Source: Gluconacetobacter dulcium (GTDB taxonomy: Bacteria; Pseudomonadota; Alphaproteobacteria; Acetobacterales; Acetobacteraceae). From it: 64,000 nucleotides of DNA. The notes below the pieces were generated by a model. It saw only the letters and a program-made list of their open reading frames with translations. It did not search any database and was not told the DNA's origin. Below are positions 9,018 through 18,481 of this stretch, in pieces. Each line of letters opens with the position of its first letter. Positions within the stretch are counted from its first letter, which is position 1. The position numbers and the translations under genes are program-made. The stretch covers positions 310,001-374,000 of the forward strand of contig NZ_JABEQN010000001.1 of NCBI RefSeq assembly GCF_014174165.1, written 5' to 3'.

Positions 9018-11905
9018 GCCCCGGCCCGCGCATCGACGACCGCGACGCAGCGCAGGCACAATTCAGGATGGGCAGCCTGGCTCCCCACCTCGTCCAGCAC
9101 CTTCCAGCAGCGGGCACATTTATGCCCCGACGCCGCGGAGATGACCGGCGCGCCATGGGCACCCACAGCCCCACCGTCGCGCTCATCGCCCTCACCGGCC
9201 AGGAAGATCGACGCCGCCCCCGGCTCCACCGTGATCGACGCCTGCGACACGATCGCCAGTTCGCACCAATCGATATCGGCGAAGCGTCCGGCCTCTTCCT
9301 CCGACAGTTTCAGTTCCAGCGCCGCCTGAAGCGACGACCCCACGATGCCGCCGCGCCGGGCCGCCTCGATTTCGGTCGTCACCACCCGGCGCACACCACG
9401 CAGCGTCATCCAGCGATCGGCCAGATCCGGGCGGATCCATTCCTCGGGCAGCGCGGGGAAGGATTGCAGATGCACACTCTCGGCCTCGCCGAAACGCGCG
9501 GTCCACGCCTCCTCGGCGGTAAAGACCAGCACCGGCGCCAGCCACGCGCACAGGCAGCGATGCAGTTGGTCCAGCACCGTACGGGCGGCCCGACGGCGCA
9601 GATTGTCCGCACCGTCGCAATAGATCGCATCCTTGCGCACGTCGAAATAGAACGCCGACAGGTCGGTGGCGCAGAACCCATGCACAGCGGCATAGACGCC
9701 GACCCATTCGTGCGTCTTCACCGCCCGGTCGATCTGCGCGCCCAGTTCGGTCAGCCGATGCAGCACCCACTGTTCCAGTTCGGGCATCTGCTCGTAGGGC
9801 ACACGCTCGGCGTCGGTGAACCCGTCCAGCGCGCCCAGCAGCCACCGCAGCGTGTTGCGCAGCCGGCGATAGAGTTCGCCCTGCTGTTTCAGGATCTCGC
9901 TGCCGATGCGCAGGTCTTCGTTGGTGTCTGAATTCATCACCCACAGGCGCAGGATATCCGCGCCCAGCGAGTCGTTCACGTCCTGCGGGGCCACCACATT
10001 GCCCAGCGACTTCGACATCTTGCGGCCCTGCTCGTCCAGCACGAAGCCGTTGGTCACCAGCGCGCGATAGGGCGCGATCCCGCGCGTGCCCACACTTTCC
10101 AGCAACGAGGACTGGAACCAGCCGCGATGCTGGTCGGACCCTTCCAGATACAGATCGGCCGGGAACGGCATGCCGTCACGCCCCAGCACGAAGGCATGGG
10201 TCGATCCGCTCTCGAACCACACATCGACGATGTCGAACACCTGCTCGTACTCGTCGGGGTTGCGGTCGTTGCCCAGGAACCGGCTGGCGGGCGCGCTGTA
10301 CCACACATCCGCGCCCTCGGTGCGGAAGGCGTCCACGATGCGCTGCATCACCACCGGGTCGCGCAACACCTCGCCGCTCCGCTTCTCGACGAACACCGCG
10401 ATCGGCACCCCCCACGCCCGCTGGCGGCTGATGCACCAGTCCGGGCGCCCGGCAACCATCGAAGTCAGGCGGTTGCGCGCCTGGGCGGGCACGAACGTCA
10501 CGTCTTCCAGCGCACGCAGGGCACGGGCGCGCAACTGGCCCTCGCCATCCATGCGGATGAACCATTGCGGCGTGGCGCGATAGATCACCGGCGCGCGCGA
10601 CCGCCAGGAATGCGGATAGGAATGCACCAGCGTCGCACGCGCAACCAGCCCGGCCGGCGCCTCGCCGGCATCGTTGGCCTTCTGCATCGCCTCCGTCAGC
10701 GCCACACAGACCGGCTCGGCCGCCTTGAAGACATGCCCGCCCGCGAACAGCGGCACCCAGTCGGCATAGCGCCCGTCATCCAGCACCAGTTCCGGCACCT
10801 CGATCCCGTTCGCCACCGTCAGCGCGAAATCGTCCTCGCCATGGGCCGGCGCCATATGGACCAGCCCGGTGCCCGCATCGGTGGTCACGAAATCGCCGCC
10901 CAGCAGCGGCACGTCGAAATCGTAGCCCTGCCCGCGCAGCGGATGGGCACAGATCGCCCCCGTCAGCGCCTCGCCCGGCATGGTGTAGAGCACGTAATGC
11001 TCGGTGATCCCGGCGGCGGCGCAGAACGGCGCGATCAGCGCCTCGGCCACCAGCAGGCGGGCGCCCGGCTCCAGCAACGCATTGTCGGTCACCCCGTCGA
11101 CGCGCAGCACCGCGTAGGTGATCTCCGGCCCGAAGGCGATGGCGCGGTTGCCGGGGATGGTCCAGGGCGTGGTCGTCCAGATCACGGCCGAAACATCTTG
11201 GAGCACCCCGGTCGGCGTCGGGTCGTGGATGAACGGAAACGCGACATGGATCGTGGTCGATTCATGGTCGCGATATTCGATTTCGGCCTCGGCGAGCGCC
11301 GTCTTCTCCACCGGGCTCCACATCACCGGGCGCAGCCCGCGATAGAGCAGCCCGTTCAGCAGAAAGCGGCCGATTTCCTCGGCGATCGTGGCTTCGGAGG
11401 AAAAATCCATCGTGGCATAGCGCTCGTCCCACTCGGCCTGCACACCCAGGCGGCGGAACTCGGCGGCCTGGATCTCGACCCATTTCGCGGCATAGGCCCG
11501 GCATTCGGCGCGGAACTGAAGGACCGGCACCGAATCCTTGTCGCGCCCGGACTTGCGATATTCCTCTTCGATCTTCCATTCGATCGGCAGGCCGTGGCAA
11601 TCCCAGCCGGGGCGGTAATGCACCGCGAAACCGGCCATCCGATGGGCGCGATTGACCACATCCTTCAGGATCTTGTTCAGCGCGTGGCCGATATGCAGGT
11701 TACCGTTCGCATAAGGCGGCCCGTCATGCAGCATGAAGGACGGCCGCCCCTCCGCCTGCGCGCGCAACTGCCCGTCCAGCCCGCTGGCCGCCCAGTGCGC
11801 CAGAATCTCCGGCTCCCGCGTCGGCAGGCTGCCCCGCATGGGGAAGCTGGTTTTCGGCAGGAATACCGTATCCCGATAGAGATCCTGTGACTTCGACTCG
11901 GTCAT
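9014..11905 (-). CDS. ileS: Isoleucyl-tRNA synthetase
   Basis: A 963-residue class I aminoacyl-tRNA synthetase that charges tRNA-Ile in the cytoplasm. Visible motifs are the HIGH box in GNLHIGHALNKIL, the KMSKS box (GRKMSKSLGN), an editing (CP1) insertion between them, and a C-terminal zinc-binding region with CARCWKV and CLRC. The start at 11905 (MTESKSQDLYRDTVFLPKT) fits the family; twelve codons further upstream are open but look non-coding. It is followed by lspA with a stop-start overlap. A gap of about 120 bp separates it from ribF, so it may have its own promoter there. Confidence 0.96.
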   Translation of the reverse strand: MTESKSQDLYRDTVFLPKTSFPMRGSLPTREPEILAHWAASGLDGQLRAQAEGRPSFMLHDGPPYANGNLHIGHALNKILKDVVNRAHRMAGFAVHYRPGWDCHGLPIEWKIEEEYRKSGRDKDSVPVLQFRAECRAYAAKWVEIQAAEFRRLGVQAEWDERYATMDFSSEATIAEEIGRFLLNGLLYRGLRPVMWSPVEKTALAEAEIEYRDHESTTIHVAFPFIHDPTPTGVLQDVSAVIWTTTPWTIPGNRAIAFGPEITYAVLRVDGVTDNALLEPGARLLVAEALIAPFCAAAGITEHYVLYTMPGEALTGAICAHPLRGQGYDFDVPLLGGDFVTTDAGTGLVHMAPAHGEDDFALTVANGIEVPELVLDDGRYADWVPLFAGGHVFKAAEPVCVALTEAMQKANDAGEAPAGLVARATLVHSYPHSWRSRAPVIYRATPQWFIRMDGEGQLRARALRALEDVTFVPAQARNRLTSMVAGRPDWCISRQRAWGVPIAVFVEKRSGEVLRDPVVMQRIVDAFRTEGADVWYSAPASRFLGNDRNPDEYEQVFDIVDVWFESGSTHAFVLGRDGMPFPADLYLEGSDQHRGWFQSSLLESVGTRGIAPYRALVTNGFVLDEQGRKMSKSLGNVVAPQDVNDSLGADILRLWVMNSDTNEDLRIGSEILKQQGELYRRLRNTLRWLLGALDGFTDAERVPYEQMPELEQWVLHRLTELGAQIDRAVKTHEWVGVYAAVHGFCATDLSAFYFDVRKDAIYCDGADNLRRRAARTVLDQLHRCLCAWLAPVLVFTAEEAWTARFGEAESVHLQSFPALPEEWIRPDLADRWMTLRGVRRVVTTEIEAARRGGIVGSSLQAALELKLSEEEAGRFADIDWCELAIVSQASITVEPGAASIFLAGEGDERDGGAVGAHGAPVISAASGHKCARCWKVLDEVGSQAAHPELCLRCVAVVDARAGA

Positions 11906-12024
11906 GACCCTGAATTTCTGGCTACTGGCGACAATGAACAACGATGCGACGGAAAGATTATTCCCCTCGCGGACCCAACCTTATGCGGAGCCGCACGCCA
12001 GATGGTCAAGCTTGGCAGGCCGTA

Positions 12025-12972
12025 TCACAGGCCCGTCCGCGTCAGCCGATCCAGATATGTCCGGGCGGTCGCCGCGTCCTCGGCGATCTGCGCCTTCAGC
12101 GCATCGAGCCCGTCAAAGCGCCGTTCGTCGCGCAACAGCGTATGCAGCGCGACAGACAGCGTCTGGCCGTACAGATCCCCCTCGAAATCCAGCAGATGGA
12201 CTTCCAGCCGGCTTTCCTGCCCGTCATCGATGGTCGGGCGCCGGCCGATATTGGCCACCCCCGGCCAGGCCTGCCCATCGGGCAGCCGCACCGTCACGGC
12301 ATACACACCCCGCGCGGGCTCCAGATGCCGGCCCAGCGGCACATTGGCTGTCGGAAAGCCCAGCAGGCGGCCGCGCTTGTCGCCATGCTGCACCACGCCC
12401 CGGATCGCCCAGGGCCGTCCCAGTTCCTCGGCCGCGCGCTCGGGATACCCGTCCTGCAACAGCCTGCGGATGCGCGTCGAGGAATAAGGCCCCCCCGCGT
12501 CGGCCAGCGCCGGCACAATGGTCATCCCGATCCCCAGTTCCTCGGCCCGCTCGGCCAGGAACGCGACATTACCGCCCCGACGATGGCCGAAGGCAAAATC
12601 GGTGCCGCAGGCCAGGTGCCGCAGGCCGAGTCCCTCATGCAGCACGTCCGTCACGAACTGCTCGGCGGTCATGGCGCTGAAGGCGGCATCGAAGGGAATC
12701 TGGAAAACGTGCCTCACACCCAGCGCCGAAAGGGCGGCCAGCCGCTCCTCGGCCAGGGTCAGGCGGAAAGGCGGGTCCTGCGGGCGGAACACTTCCCGCG
12801 GATGAGGCTCGAACGTCACCACCGCCAGCCCCAGATCGGGCCGCGCGGTATGCAGCGTGTGCAGCAGATGGGCATGGCCCAGATGCACCCCGTCGAAATT
12901 GCCCAGCGCCGCCGCCATGCCCCGCGCCGCGTCGGGGATATGCCGCCAGCCGGTATGCAGATGCGCCCTCAT
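12025..12972 (-). CDS. ribF: Bifunctional riboflavin kinase / FAD synthetase
   Basis: A 315-residue enzyme that phosphorylates riboflavin to FMN and adenylylates FMN to FAD. The N-terminal nucleotidyltransferase domain contains GNFDGVHLGH (about residues 27-36) and the later STRIRRLL motif. The C-terminal riboflavin kinase domain (about 190-310) includes GFPTANV and NIGRRPT. The start codon overlaps the mtnC stop (ATGA), so it is probably co-translated with the methionine salvage genes. Linking ribF to ileS is common in bacteria; the mtn linkage is less usual. Confidence 0.95.
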   Translation of the reverse strand: MRAHLHTGWRHIPDAARGMAAALGNFDGVHLGHAHLLHTLHTARPDLGLAVVTFEPHPREVFRPQDPPFRLTLAEERLAALSALGVRHVFQIPFDAAFSAMTAEQFVTDVLHEGLGLRHLACGTDFAFGHRRGGNVAFLAERAEELGIGMTIVPALADAGGPYSSTRIRRLLQDGYPERAAEELGRPWAIRGVVQHGDKRGRLLGFPTANVPLGRHLEPARGVYAVTVRLPDGQAWPGVANIGRRPTIDDGQESRLEVHLLDFEGDLYGQTLSVALHTLLRDERRFDGLDALKAQIAEDAATARTYLDRLTRTGL

Positions 12973-13694
12973 GGCGTGCCAGGCAAAGCAAACAGGCGCG
13001 CCACCTCATCCAGCGTGGCGGCCACCGGATGCCCCTCGCCGGGGCGGGTGCCATCCTCCGGCCGGGCAAGCTGGCAGGTCCGCAGCCCCGCCGCCGCCGC
13101 GGCATCCAGTTCGGCCACGATATCGGAGAGAAACAACGTGCGCCCCGCCTCCCATCCGGCCTCGGCCAGAATGGCGCGATAACTGTCCGCCTCGCGCTTG
13201 CCGCCGATCCGCAGGTCATAGAACCCGTCGAAGAGGCCGCGCACGTCGCCCTCGGTCGTATGGCCATAGATCAGGCGCTGCGCCGCCTCCGAGCCCGAAG
13301 AATAGACCGCCAGCCGCAGCCCGCCTTCATGCCAGCGCCGCAAGGCCGGCAGCACGTCGGGATACAGCGCCGCCTGCAAGGCACCGGTGCGGTAGCCTTC
13401 CGCCCATGCCAGCCCCTGCAACGCCTTCAGCGGCCCGATCTTCTCGTCCCGGTCCATCCAGTCATTCAACTGCGCCAGCGGCGCCACGCCGGGCGCCAGC
13501 CGGGCGATGTCGGCCACGGCGTCCCGCACGGCCGGCTCGTCGCCGCGCGTCGCCAGCAATTCGGGCAACGCCTTGCGGGCATAGGGGAAGAGAACCTGAT
13601 GCACGAAGGCGACCGGAATCGTCGTGCCTTCGATATCCAGCAGAACGGAGTCGATCCCCCCGTCCGCGTGCGTCGCCGCTTCGGCCACCGTCAT
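12969..13694 (-). CDS. mtnC: Enolase-phosphatase E1 of methionine salvage
   Basis: A 241-residue HAD-superfamily enzyme. It enolises 2,3-diketo-5-methylthiopentyl-1-phosphate and removes the phosphate, giving acireductone. The N-terminal HAD motif appears as LLDIEGTTIPVAFV, where the Asp and Glu are characteristic of MtnC. YSSGSEAAQ (motif II) and FLSDIVAELDAA (motif III) follow. The start at 13694 has a GAGGAG-like ribosome-binding site; upstream open codons overlap mtnD and are discarded. It lies between mtnD and ribF in one operon. Confidence 0.93.
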   Translation of the reverse strand: MTVAEAATHADGGIDSVLLDIEGTTIPVAFVHQVLFPYARKALPELLATRGDEPAVRDAVADIARLAPGVAPLAQLNDWMDRDEKIGPLKALQGLAWAEGYRTGALQAALYPDVLPALRRWHEGGLRLAVYSSGSEAAQRLIYGHTTEGDVRGLFDGFYDLRIGGKREADSYRAILAEAGWEAGRTLFLSDIVAELDAAAAAGLRTCQLARPEDGTRPGEGHPVAATLDEVARLFALPGTP

Positions 13695-13701
13695 CCGCTC
13701 C

Positions 13702-14241
13702 TCAGGCTGCTGGAAAGCGCCGGGCGATATCGTCGCCCGTATATTGGGCGATCCAGCCGGTCTTGTCGGTAAAGACCCGCAACGCCACCACATCGGGCTC
13801 CATCCCGGCATCGAACCAGTGCGGAATGCCCGCCGGCACCGAAATCAGGTCGCCCGCCACGCAATGCACGTCATAGACGCTGCCGCCGACATGCAGCACG
13901 AAATTGCCCCAGCCATGGACGAAGAAGCGGACCTCATCCTCGCTATGGATATGTTCCGAGAGGAATTTCGCGCGCAGTTCGGCCAGGTTCGGGGTCTGGG
14001 TGGTAATCCGCACCACATCGGCCGATCCCGCCCCGGTCTCCCCCATCAGTTCGTCCAGATAGGGGCGATAGGCGTCCAGCACGGCTTCGGGCGAGGCATC
14101 GGGCGGCGGCACCACCGGACTGTCCCAGCGTTCGAACCGCACACCGATCCCCCGCAGGGCCTGGGCAATCTCCGGCGCGCTGTCGGTCCGCGACACGACG
14201 CGGCCCGGATCGTCATCGCGATAGACGGTCAGGCGGCTCAT
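13702..14241 (-). CDS. mtnD: Acireductone dioxygenase
   Basis: A 179-residue cupin metalloenzyme that oxidises acireductone to the 2-keto acid precursor of methionine plus formate (Fe form). The metal-binding pattern is visible as HIHSEDEVRFFVHG (two His and one Glu), with a later His in the second cupin motif around VYDVHCVAGDLISVPAG and GIPHWFDAG. The start overlaps the mtnB stop (ATGA). The three consecutive genes mtnB-mtnD-mtnC cover three successive steps. The genes for the earlier steps (mtnA, mtnP or mtnN/mtnK) are not in this window. Confidence 0.94.
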   Translation of the reverse strand: MSRLTVYRDDDPGRVVSRTDSAPEIAQALRGIGVRFERWDSPVVPPPDASPEAVLDAYRPYLDELMGETGAGSADVVRITTQTPNLAELRAKFLSEHIHSEDEVRFFVHGWGNFVLHVGGSVYDVHCVAGDLISVPAGIPHWFDAGMEPDVVALRVFTDKTGWIAQYTGDDIARRFPAA

Positions 14242-14864
14242 CGGCGCAGCTTCCTCTTTTCCAGTTCGCAAGCCAGCAGAAACTCCAGCCCCTCCAGCCG
14301 GGCCAGAGCCACGTCCATGGTGGCGCCCCACACATAAACGCCATGGCCGCGAATGATGTATCCCGCCGGCATCCGCCCCAGCTCGGGCGCCACGACGGTG
14401 CACAGCCGTGCAATGTCCTGGTCATTGTCGAACACCGGCACACGCACGCTGGCGTCATGGGTGGTCTGCCCCTCGAACACCTTCTGGACCTCATAGTCCG
14501 CCAGGGTCAGGGCACCATCGGTCGTCGCCATCGACAGCACGGTCGAAGCGACGGAATGACCATGCAGCACCGCCCCGATGGCCGGGTCATGCGCGTAAAG
14601 CTGGCAATGCAGCAGGGTCTCGGCACTAGGCCGGTCGCCCGGATGCACGGCCTTGCCATCCATCCCGACCTCGATCACGCCCTCCTGCGTCAGGCAACCC
14701 TTGTGCCCGCCCGACCGCGTGATCGCAATCCGCCCGTCCGGCAGGCGGCGGCTGATATTGCCCGCCGTGGCCGGCACCCAGCCAAACCGGTCCATCCGCC
14801 GGCCGGCGGCGATGACATCCTGCACCGCGCCGGACCACAGATCCGTCGTCGTCATCTGGTCCAT
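14238..14864 (-). CDS. mtnB: Methylthioribulose-1-phosphate dehydratase
   Basis: A 208-residue class II aldolase-fold enzyme that dehydrates 5-methylthioribulose-1-phosphate to the diketo intermediate used by MtnC. The zinc-binding HGHSVAST is present, together with the family segment ATAGNISRRLPDG and a C-terminal IRGHGVYVWG with a further His. I chose the start MDQMTTTDLW at 14864; the frame is open further upstream but without family similarity. It is first in the mtnBDC-ribF run. About 40 bp separate it from tatA. Confidence 0.93.
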   Translation of the reverse strand: MDQMTTTDLWSGAVQDVIAAGRRMDRFGWVPATAGNISRRLPDGRIAITRSGGHKGCLTQEGVIEVGMDGKAVHPGDRPSAETLLHCQLYAHDPAIGAVLHGHSVASTVLSMATTDGALTLADYEVQKVFEGQTTHDASVRVPVFDNDQDIARLCTVVAPELGRMPAGYIIRGHGVYVWGATMDVALARLEGLEFLLACELEKRKLRR

Positions 14865-14904
14865 ATCGGAAAATGATCCTGAATCGTTCGCCCTGGCCGC
14901 AGCC

Positions 14905-15171
14905 TCAGGGGGTCGAGGAACCAGAGGGGCGACCGGATGCCGAGAAGCTGGCATCGCGCTGCGCTCCGGCCGCCGGCCCCGGCGGCGCGATATGCCCGCC
15001 CGGCCCCGGATTGCTGTTTTCCATGTTCTCGTCGTCGGCCATGTTCTTCTTGAACGATTTCACGCCGCGCGCGACATCGCCCATCAGCGTGCTGATCTTG
15101 CCGCCGCCGCCAAACAGAACCAGCACGACGGCCAGAACGATCAGCCAGTGCCAGATGCTCAAGCTACCCAT
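14905..15171 (-). CDS. tatA: Twin-arginine translocase subunit TatA
   Basis: An 88-residue TatA/E-type protein. A short N-terminus leads into one transmembrane helix ([20 protein letters not shown]), then the typical Phe-Gly-like hinge and an amphipathic helix ([19 protein letters not shown]). The tail is acidic and then Pro/Gly/Ala-rich. TatA oligomers form the passage for folded Tat substrates in the inner membrane. The ATG at 15171 gives the usual very short N-terminus. tatB and tatC are not adjacent, which is unlike many alphaproteobacteria where tatABC are together. Confidence 0.9.
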   Translation of the reverse strand: MGSLSIWHWLIVLAVVLVLFGGGGKISTLMGDVARGVKSFKKNMADDENMENSNPGPGGHIAPPGPAAGAQRDASFSASGRPSGSSTP

Positions 15172-15314
15172 AACACACACCCTCGTTTCCGCGCCGTGGC
15201 GCCGTCGGCTTCCGGACCGACCCCGATCCGCCCGGACAATCCCGACATCACATGAATCCCGATAAGACATGGAACCGGGAAGCCCGCCATGCAAGCGCCC
15301 CGTCCCGCACCCGC

Positions 15315-15818
15315 TCAAGCGTCCGGCGACGGACGATCCGGCAGGTCGCGCGAGATGAACCCATATGTGGGATAGACGCTTTTACCCATGCTGTGAACCG
15401 GCTGCCACCAGACCCGCACCGCAGACCAGTCATTGGCCCGCGAGACATCGACCACCGGAATGCCCCGATCGATGCGCCCCGGCACCCAGTTCGCCTGATC
15501 GACCAGGATCGCGCGCGACCCACGCACCTGCCGCACGACCGACACATGCCCGTCCGGCAGCCGGCGGGTAGAGCGGAACACCAGCACCTCGCCCGGCGCA
15601 GGCACCTGCGTATGCGCATACGCCCCTTCCGACTGCCGCCACCAGCCGGCGGCGGCACCGCTCAACCGCAACCCGGTCACCGAACGCGCATAGGGCGCGC
15701 ACTGCACCGGCCCGTTCCAGCCACGACCGCTGCCACCGCTGCTGCCACCTCCACAGGCCGCCAGCGGCAACAGGCCGCACAGCATCAGCCAACGCACGCG
15801 CCTGGCGCGGCCCGTCAC
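15315..15818 (-). CDS. CHAP-domain lipoprotein, probable cell-wall amidase/peptidase
   Basis: A 167-residue protein with a lipoprotein signal ending in LPLAAC. A Gly/Ser linker leads to a CHAP-like domain whose candidate catalytic pair is Cys in VQCAPYARS and His in [10 protein letters not shown], with a downstream polar residue (DQANWVPG) as third member. CHAP proteins cleave peptidoglycan cross-links or amide bonds in the periplasm. The start codon overlaps the recX stop, so the two are co-transcribed, although no functional link is known to me. The catalytic assignment is by motif only. Confidence 0.7.
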   Translation of the reverse strand: MTGRARRVRWLMLCGLLPLAACGGGSSGGSGRGWNGPVQCAPYARSVTGLRLSGAAAGWWRQSEGAYAHTQVPAPGEVLVFRSTRRLPDGHVSVVRQVRGSRAILVDQANWVPGRIDRGIPVVDVSRANDWSAVRVWWQPVHSMGKSVYPTYGFISRDLPDRPSPDA

Positions 15819-16486
15819 GCCGATTTCATCCGGATAATCCGGTCCTCGGCTTCCTCGGGGTCCATATCCAGCGCCGCCTCGGCCGTCGCGCGACCAAACC
15901 CGGCCCGCGCCATGGCATCCAGCACCTTGCGGCGGCGCACCGTCGCCTCGTCGCCCGAAACCACGTCCTCGCCCCCCTCCCGCGCGGGGGCAAACGGCCC
16001 GGCACGGCGCCGACGCGCAAAGATCAGCGCCGCCGCCAGTTCCACGTCCTGTCCATCCTGCCCGCGCGCGCCCAGCGCGTCATCCAGCACGGCCCCAACC
16101 GTTTCCGCCTCGACCCCGCGCGCGGCCAGATGCGCCTGCACCGCCCGGCGCGACCGGCCGGAGCGTGTCAGCGACCGGGCACGCGACCCGGCAAAGGCCG
16201 CATCATCCACCGCACCCAGTTCCACCATGTCGGCCACCACCTGCGCGATCACCGCACCAAGCGGCGCCGTCCGGCTTTCCACCTCTTCCGACAGTTCGCC
16301 GCCCTCGACGGCCCGCCGCGCCCAGCGCTGCACGCGGCGCTCCAGCACCTGCGTCAACCCGGCGCGGGTCGTACCGAAACGGGCCAGATGCGCCAGCGCG
16401 GTCGCCCGCAACAGCGCACGATCCGGCACCGGTCCGACCGCCCGGCGCCCACCCGTCGTCGTTCCACGTACGGCCTGATCACTCAT
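15815..16486 (-). CDS. recX: Regulatory protein RecX
   Basis: A 223-residue helical-repeat protein of the RecX family, which binds RecA filaments and limits recombinase activity. Typical three-helix repeats occur, with RX-family features such as SRRAVQAHLAARGVE, ALIFARRRRAG and RRKVLDAMARAGFG near the C-terminus. The ATG at 16486 (MSDQAVRG) was chosen over an upstream open stretch without family character. RecX often follows recA, but recA is not in this window. The gene overlaps the following CHAP lipoprotein gene by ATGA. Confidence 0.85.
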   Translation of the reverse strand: MSDQAVRGTTTGGRRAVGPVPDRALLRATALAHLARFGTTRAGLTQVLERRVQRWARRAVEGGELSEEVESRTAPLGAVIAQVVADMVELGAVDDAAFAGSRARSLTRSGRSRRAVQAHLAARGVEAETVGAVLDDALGARGQDGQDVELAAALIFARRRRAGPFAPAREGGEDVVSGDEATVRRRKVLDAMARAGFGRATAEAALDMDPEEAEDRIIRMKSA

Positions 16487-16600
16487 GCACCCAGTATGCC
16501 ATAAAATGTCAGGAATCGCGACAGTTACGTCATACAATGCGGGCATCTCACACCCACGCCCCAGACATATAATCCGAGACTACATCCGCGGCACCGCCCA

Positions 16601-17314
16601 TCAGGTCGGGCGACCAAATGCCTTCAGATGCAATTGCTCGCCCTTGGCGCGGCCGCCCTCCACCATCGGGTCCAGCGCCATCACCCGCTGCCAGGCCCGC
16701 TCGGCCGCCTGCCAGTCGCCGCGCTGTTCCTCGATCGCCGACAGCAACCGCCACGCCACCGCGTCCTGCCCATCATGCTGGAGCGCAACACCCAGGTCGG
16801 CAATTGCTCCGGTCAGGTCGCGCGCCGCCAGCCGTGCCTGCGCCCGGTCGCGCCACAGGATCGCGATATCCGGCTGCAACACCAGCGCATCGTCCAGATC
16901 CTCGACCGCACTCAACGCCTTGCCCTCGGCCAGATGCGCCACGGCACCGCGTTGCAACAGGCGTGTGGTGGGAGAAAGCGCATGTCGCCGCGCCCGCTCC
17001 AGCCGGACTTCCAGATCCACCGCCGCCGCCCGGGAGGACGCTCGCGCCAGTTGCGCCGTCAGAACAGACAGGTCCGGAGTCGCAGACGGGCCGGGATGCC
17101 CCTCATCCCCCGCCCCAGCGGAAGCAGCCGGCGCCGGAGCAGCATGCCCGGCTGGCGCATCCGCCCACGCGGGCATGACGCAGCCCAGCCACAGCCATGC
17201 CGTCGCCAACGCGCGTACGCGCGAGAACCCACGCCAACCGCCCGGAATCCGGAGGCAGGCGCGGGTTTTCGCGTCACCCAAAAAGAACGGAACGGCCAAG
17301 GCCGCCCGCAACAT
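16601..17314 (-). CDS. Exported TPR-repeat protein
   Basis: A 237-residue protein. A signal peptide-like segment (ALATAWLWLGCVMPAWADA, about residues 35-53) precedes an Ala/Pro-rich linker. Tetratricopeptide-like helix pairs fill about residues 110-225 (for example KALSAVEDLDDALVLQP and DLTGAIADLGVALQ), which normally mediate protein-protein contacts. The first in-frame ATG directly abuts the rpmJ stop. A later GTG just before the hydrophobic segment would give a more ordinary signal peptide. It is probably co-transcribed with rpmJ. The partner is unknown. Confidence 0.75.
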   Translation of the reverse strand: MLRAALAVPFFLGDAKTRACLRIPGGWRGFSRVRALATAWLWLGCVMPAWADAPAGHAAPAPAASAGAGDEGHPGPSATPDLSVLTAQLARASSRAAAVDLEVRLERARRHALSPTTRLLQRGAVAHLAEGKALSAVEDLDDALVLQPDIAILWRDRAQARLAARDLTGAIADLGVALQHDGQDAVAWRLLSAIEEQRGDWQAAERAWQRVMALDPMVEGGRAKGEQLHLKAFGRPT

Positions 17315-17440
17315 TCAGCCCTGACGGGCCTTCATGCGGGGGTTCTTCTTGTTGATGACATAGACCTTGCCATGACGACGGACCACACGGCAGTCCTTGT
17401 CACGAACCTTGGCCGACTTCAGGCTGTTTCTGATCTTCAT
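17315..17440 (-). CDS. rpmJ: Ribosomal protein bL36
   Basis: A 41-residue basic protein starting [20 protein letters not shown] and ending RMKARQG. It matches the zinc-independent (C-minus) form of large-subunit protein bL36, because only one Cys remains of the four that bind zinc in the other form. The stop is immediately followed by the start of the TPR protein gene. The lone location, outside the ribosomal protein clusters, is usual for this long form. Confidence 0.95.
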   Translation of the reverse strand: MKIRNSLKSAKVRDKDCRVVRRHGKVYVINKKNPRMKARQG

Positions 17441-17548
17441 GACCCGACCCTCACTGGCGGCGGTAAACCGCGAAGACGGGCCGAATACCGGTCGAGCGCC
17501 CCCGAGTCAACCATCCACCCCCGTTTTCGGCCCTTTCAGGCGGTATTT

Positions 17549-18481
17549 TCACCCCTCGACCGAGGCACCGAGCCCCGGTGGCCGAACATGCGGGGCCAGC
17601 AGGCGGAAATCCCCCGCGCGCGGCGAGCGCGCACGCCAGCCCAGCCCAATGGTGCGCCACGCCTGGCACCCCGTCACCGGCCGCACCACCACCGGATGGT
17701 CGCGCAGAATGCCCGACTCCACCGCCAGTTGCGGCAACAGCGCAATCCCCAGCCCATCCGCCACCATCTCGACCAGCGTATAGAGCGAGGTCACGACGAA
17801 TTCCTCCTCGCCCTCGGTGCTGGTCCATCCGCGGTCCTGCCGGCACAGCGCCAGGGTCTGATCGCGCAGGCAATGGCCGTCTTCCAGAAGGACCATCCGC
17901 TCGCCGGCAATACGCTCCACCGGAATCGCCTCCAGCGCCGTCAGCGGATGATTGGCCGGCAGCACCAGCATGAATTCATCCCGCCACAAGGGCAGCATTT
18001 CGGCCCCCTCGCATGGGCAGGGCATGGCCAGCAGCACCAGGTCCAGCCGGCCCAGGGCCAGCTTGTCCAGCACATTGCCGGTCAGGTCCTCGTTCACTGA
18101 CAGACGAATCTGCGGAAAATGCCGGCGCAGCCGCGCCACCAGCCCCGGCAGCACGAAAGGCCCGATGGTCGGAATCACCCCCAGCCGCAGCAGCCCGGTC
18201 ATCGGCGCGCGCGAGGCATCGGCCACGTCCTGCACGGCCTGTAGCGCCTCCAGCGCGAATCGCGCCCGCGCCGCCACCTCGTCGCCGATGGGGGTAAAGA
18301 CCACACGCTTGCCCACATTGCGATCCAGAAGCTGAATATCCAACTGCCGTTCCAGCGCCAGGATACCGGCCGAAAGCGTGGATTGCGTCACCGCGCAAGC
18401 CTGCGCCGCACGGCCGAAATGGCGCATCTCCGCCAACGTGATCAGATAGCGCAGTTGCTGGGCCGAAGGCAGGGGCGTCAT
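17549..18481 (-). CDS. oxyR: Peroxide sensor OxyR
   Basis: A 310-residue LysR-family activator. The N-terminal helix-turn-helix (about residues 8-65, FGRAAQACAVTQSTLSAGI) is followed by a regulatory domain with Cys204 and Cys213 in GHCLRDQTLALC. That is the exact nine-residue spacing of the disulfide-switch pair Cys199/Cys208 of E. coli OxyR. Oxidation by hydrogen peroxide should therefore turn it on. It diverges from ahpC with 132 bp between starts, so ahpC-ahpD is the expected target and autoregulation is likely. Confidence 0.92.
   Translation of the reverse strand: MTPLPSAQQLRYLITLAEMRHFGRAAQACAVTQSTLSAGILALERQLDIQLLDRNVGKRVVFTPIGDEVAARARFALEALQAVQDVADASRAPMTGLLRLGVIPTIGPFVLPGLVARLRRHFPQIRLSVNEDLTGNVLDKLALGRLDLVLLAMPCPCEGAEMLPLWRDEFMLVLPANHPLTALEAIPVERIAGERMVLLEDGHCLRDQTLALCRQDRGWTSTEGEEEFVVTSLYTLVEMVADGLGIALLPQLAVESGILRDHPVVVRPVTGCQAWRTIGLGWRARSPRAGDFRLLAPHVRPPGLGASVEG

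Noticed and set aside
10127-11890. A long plus-strand frame opposite ileS
   Set aside because: It is antisense to a complete isoleucyl-tRNA synthetase and has no recognisable domain.
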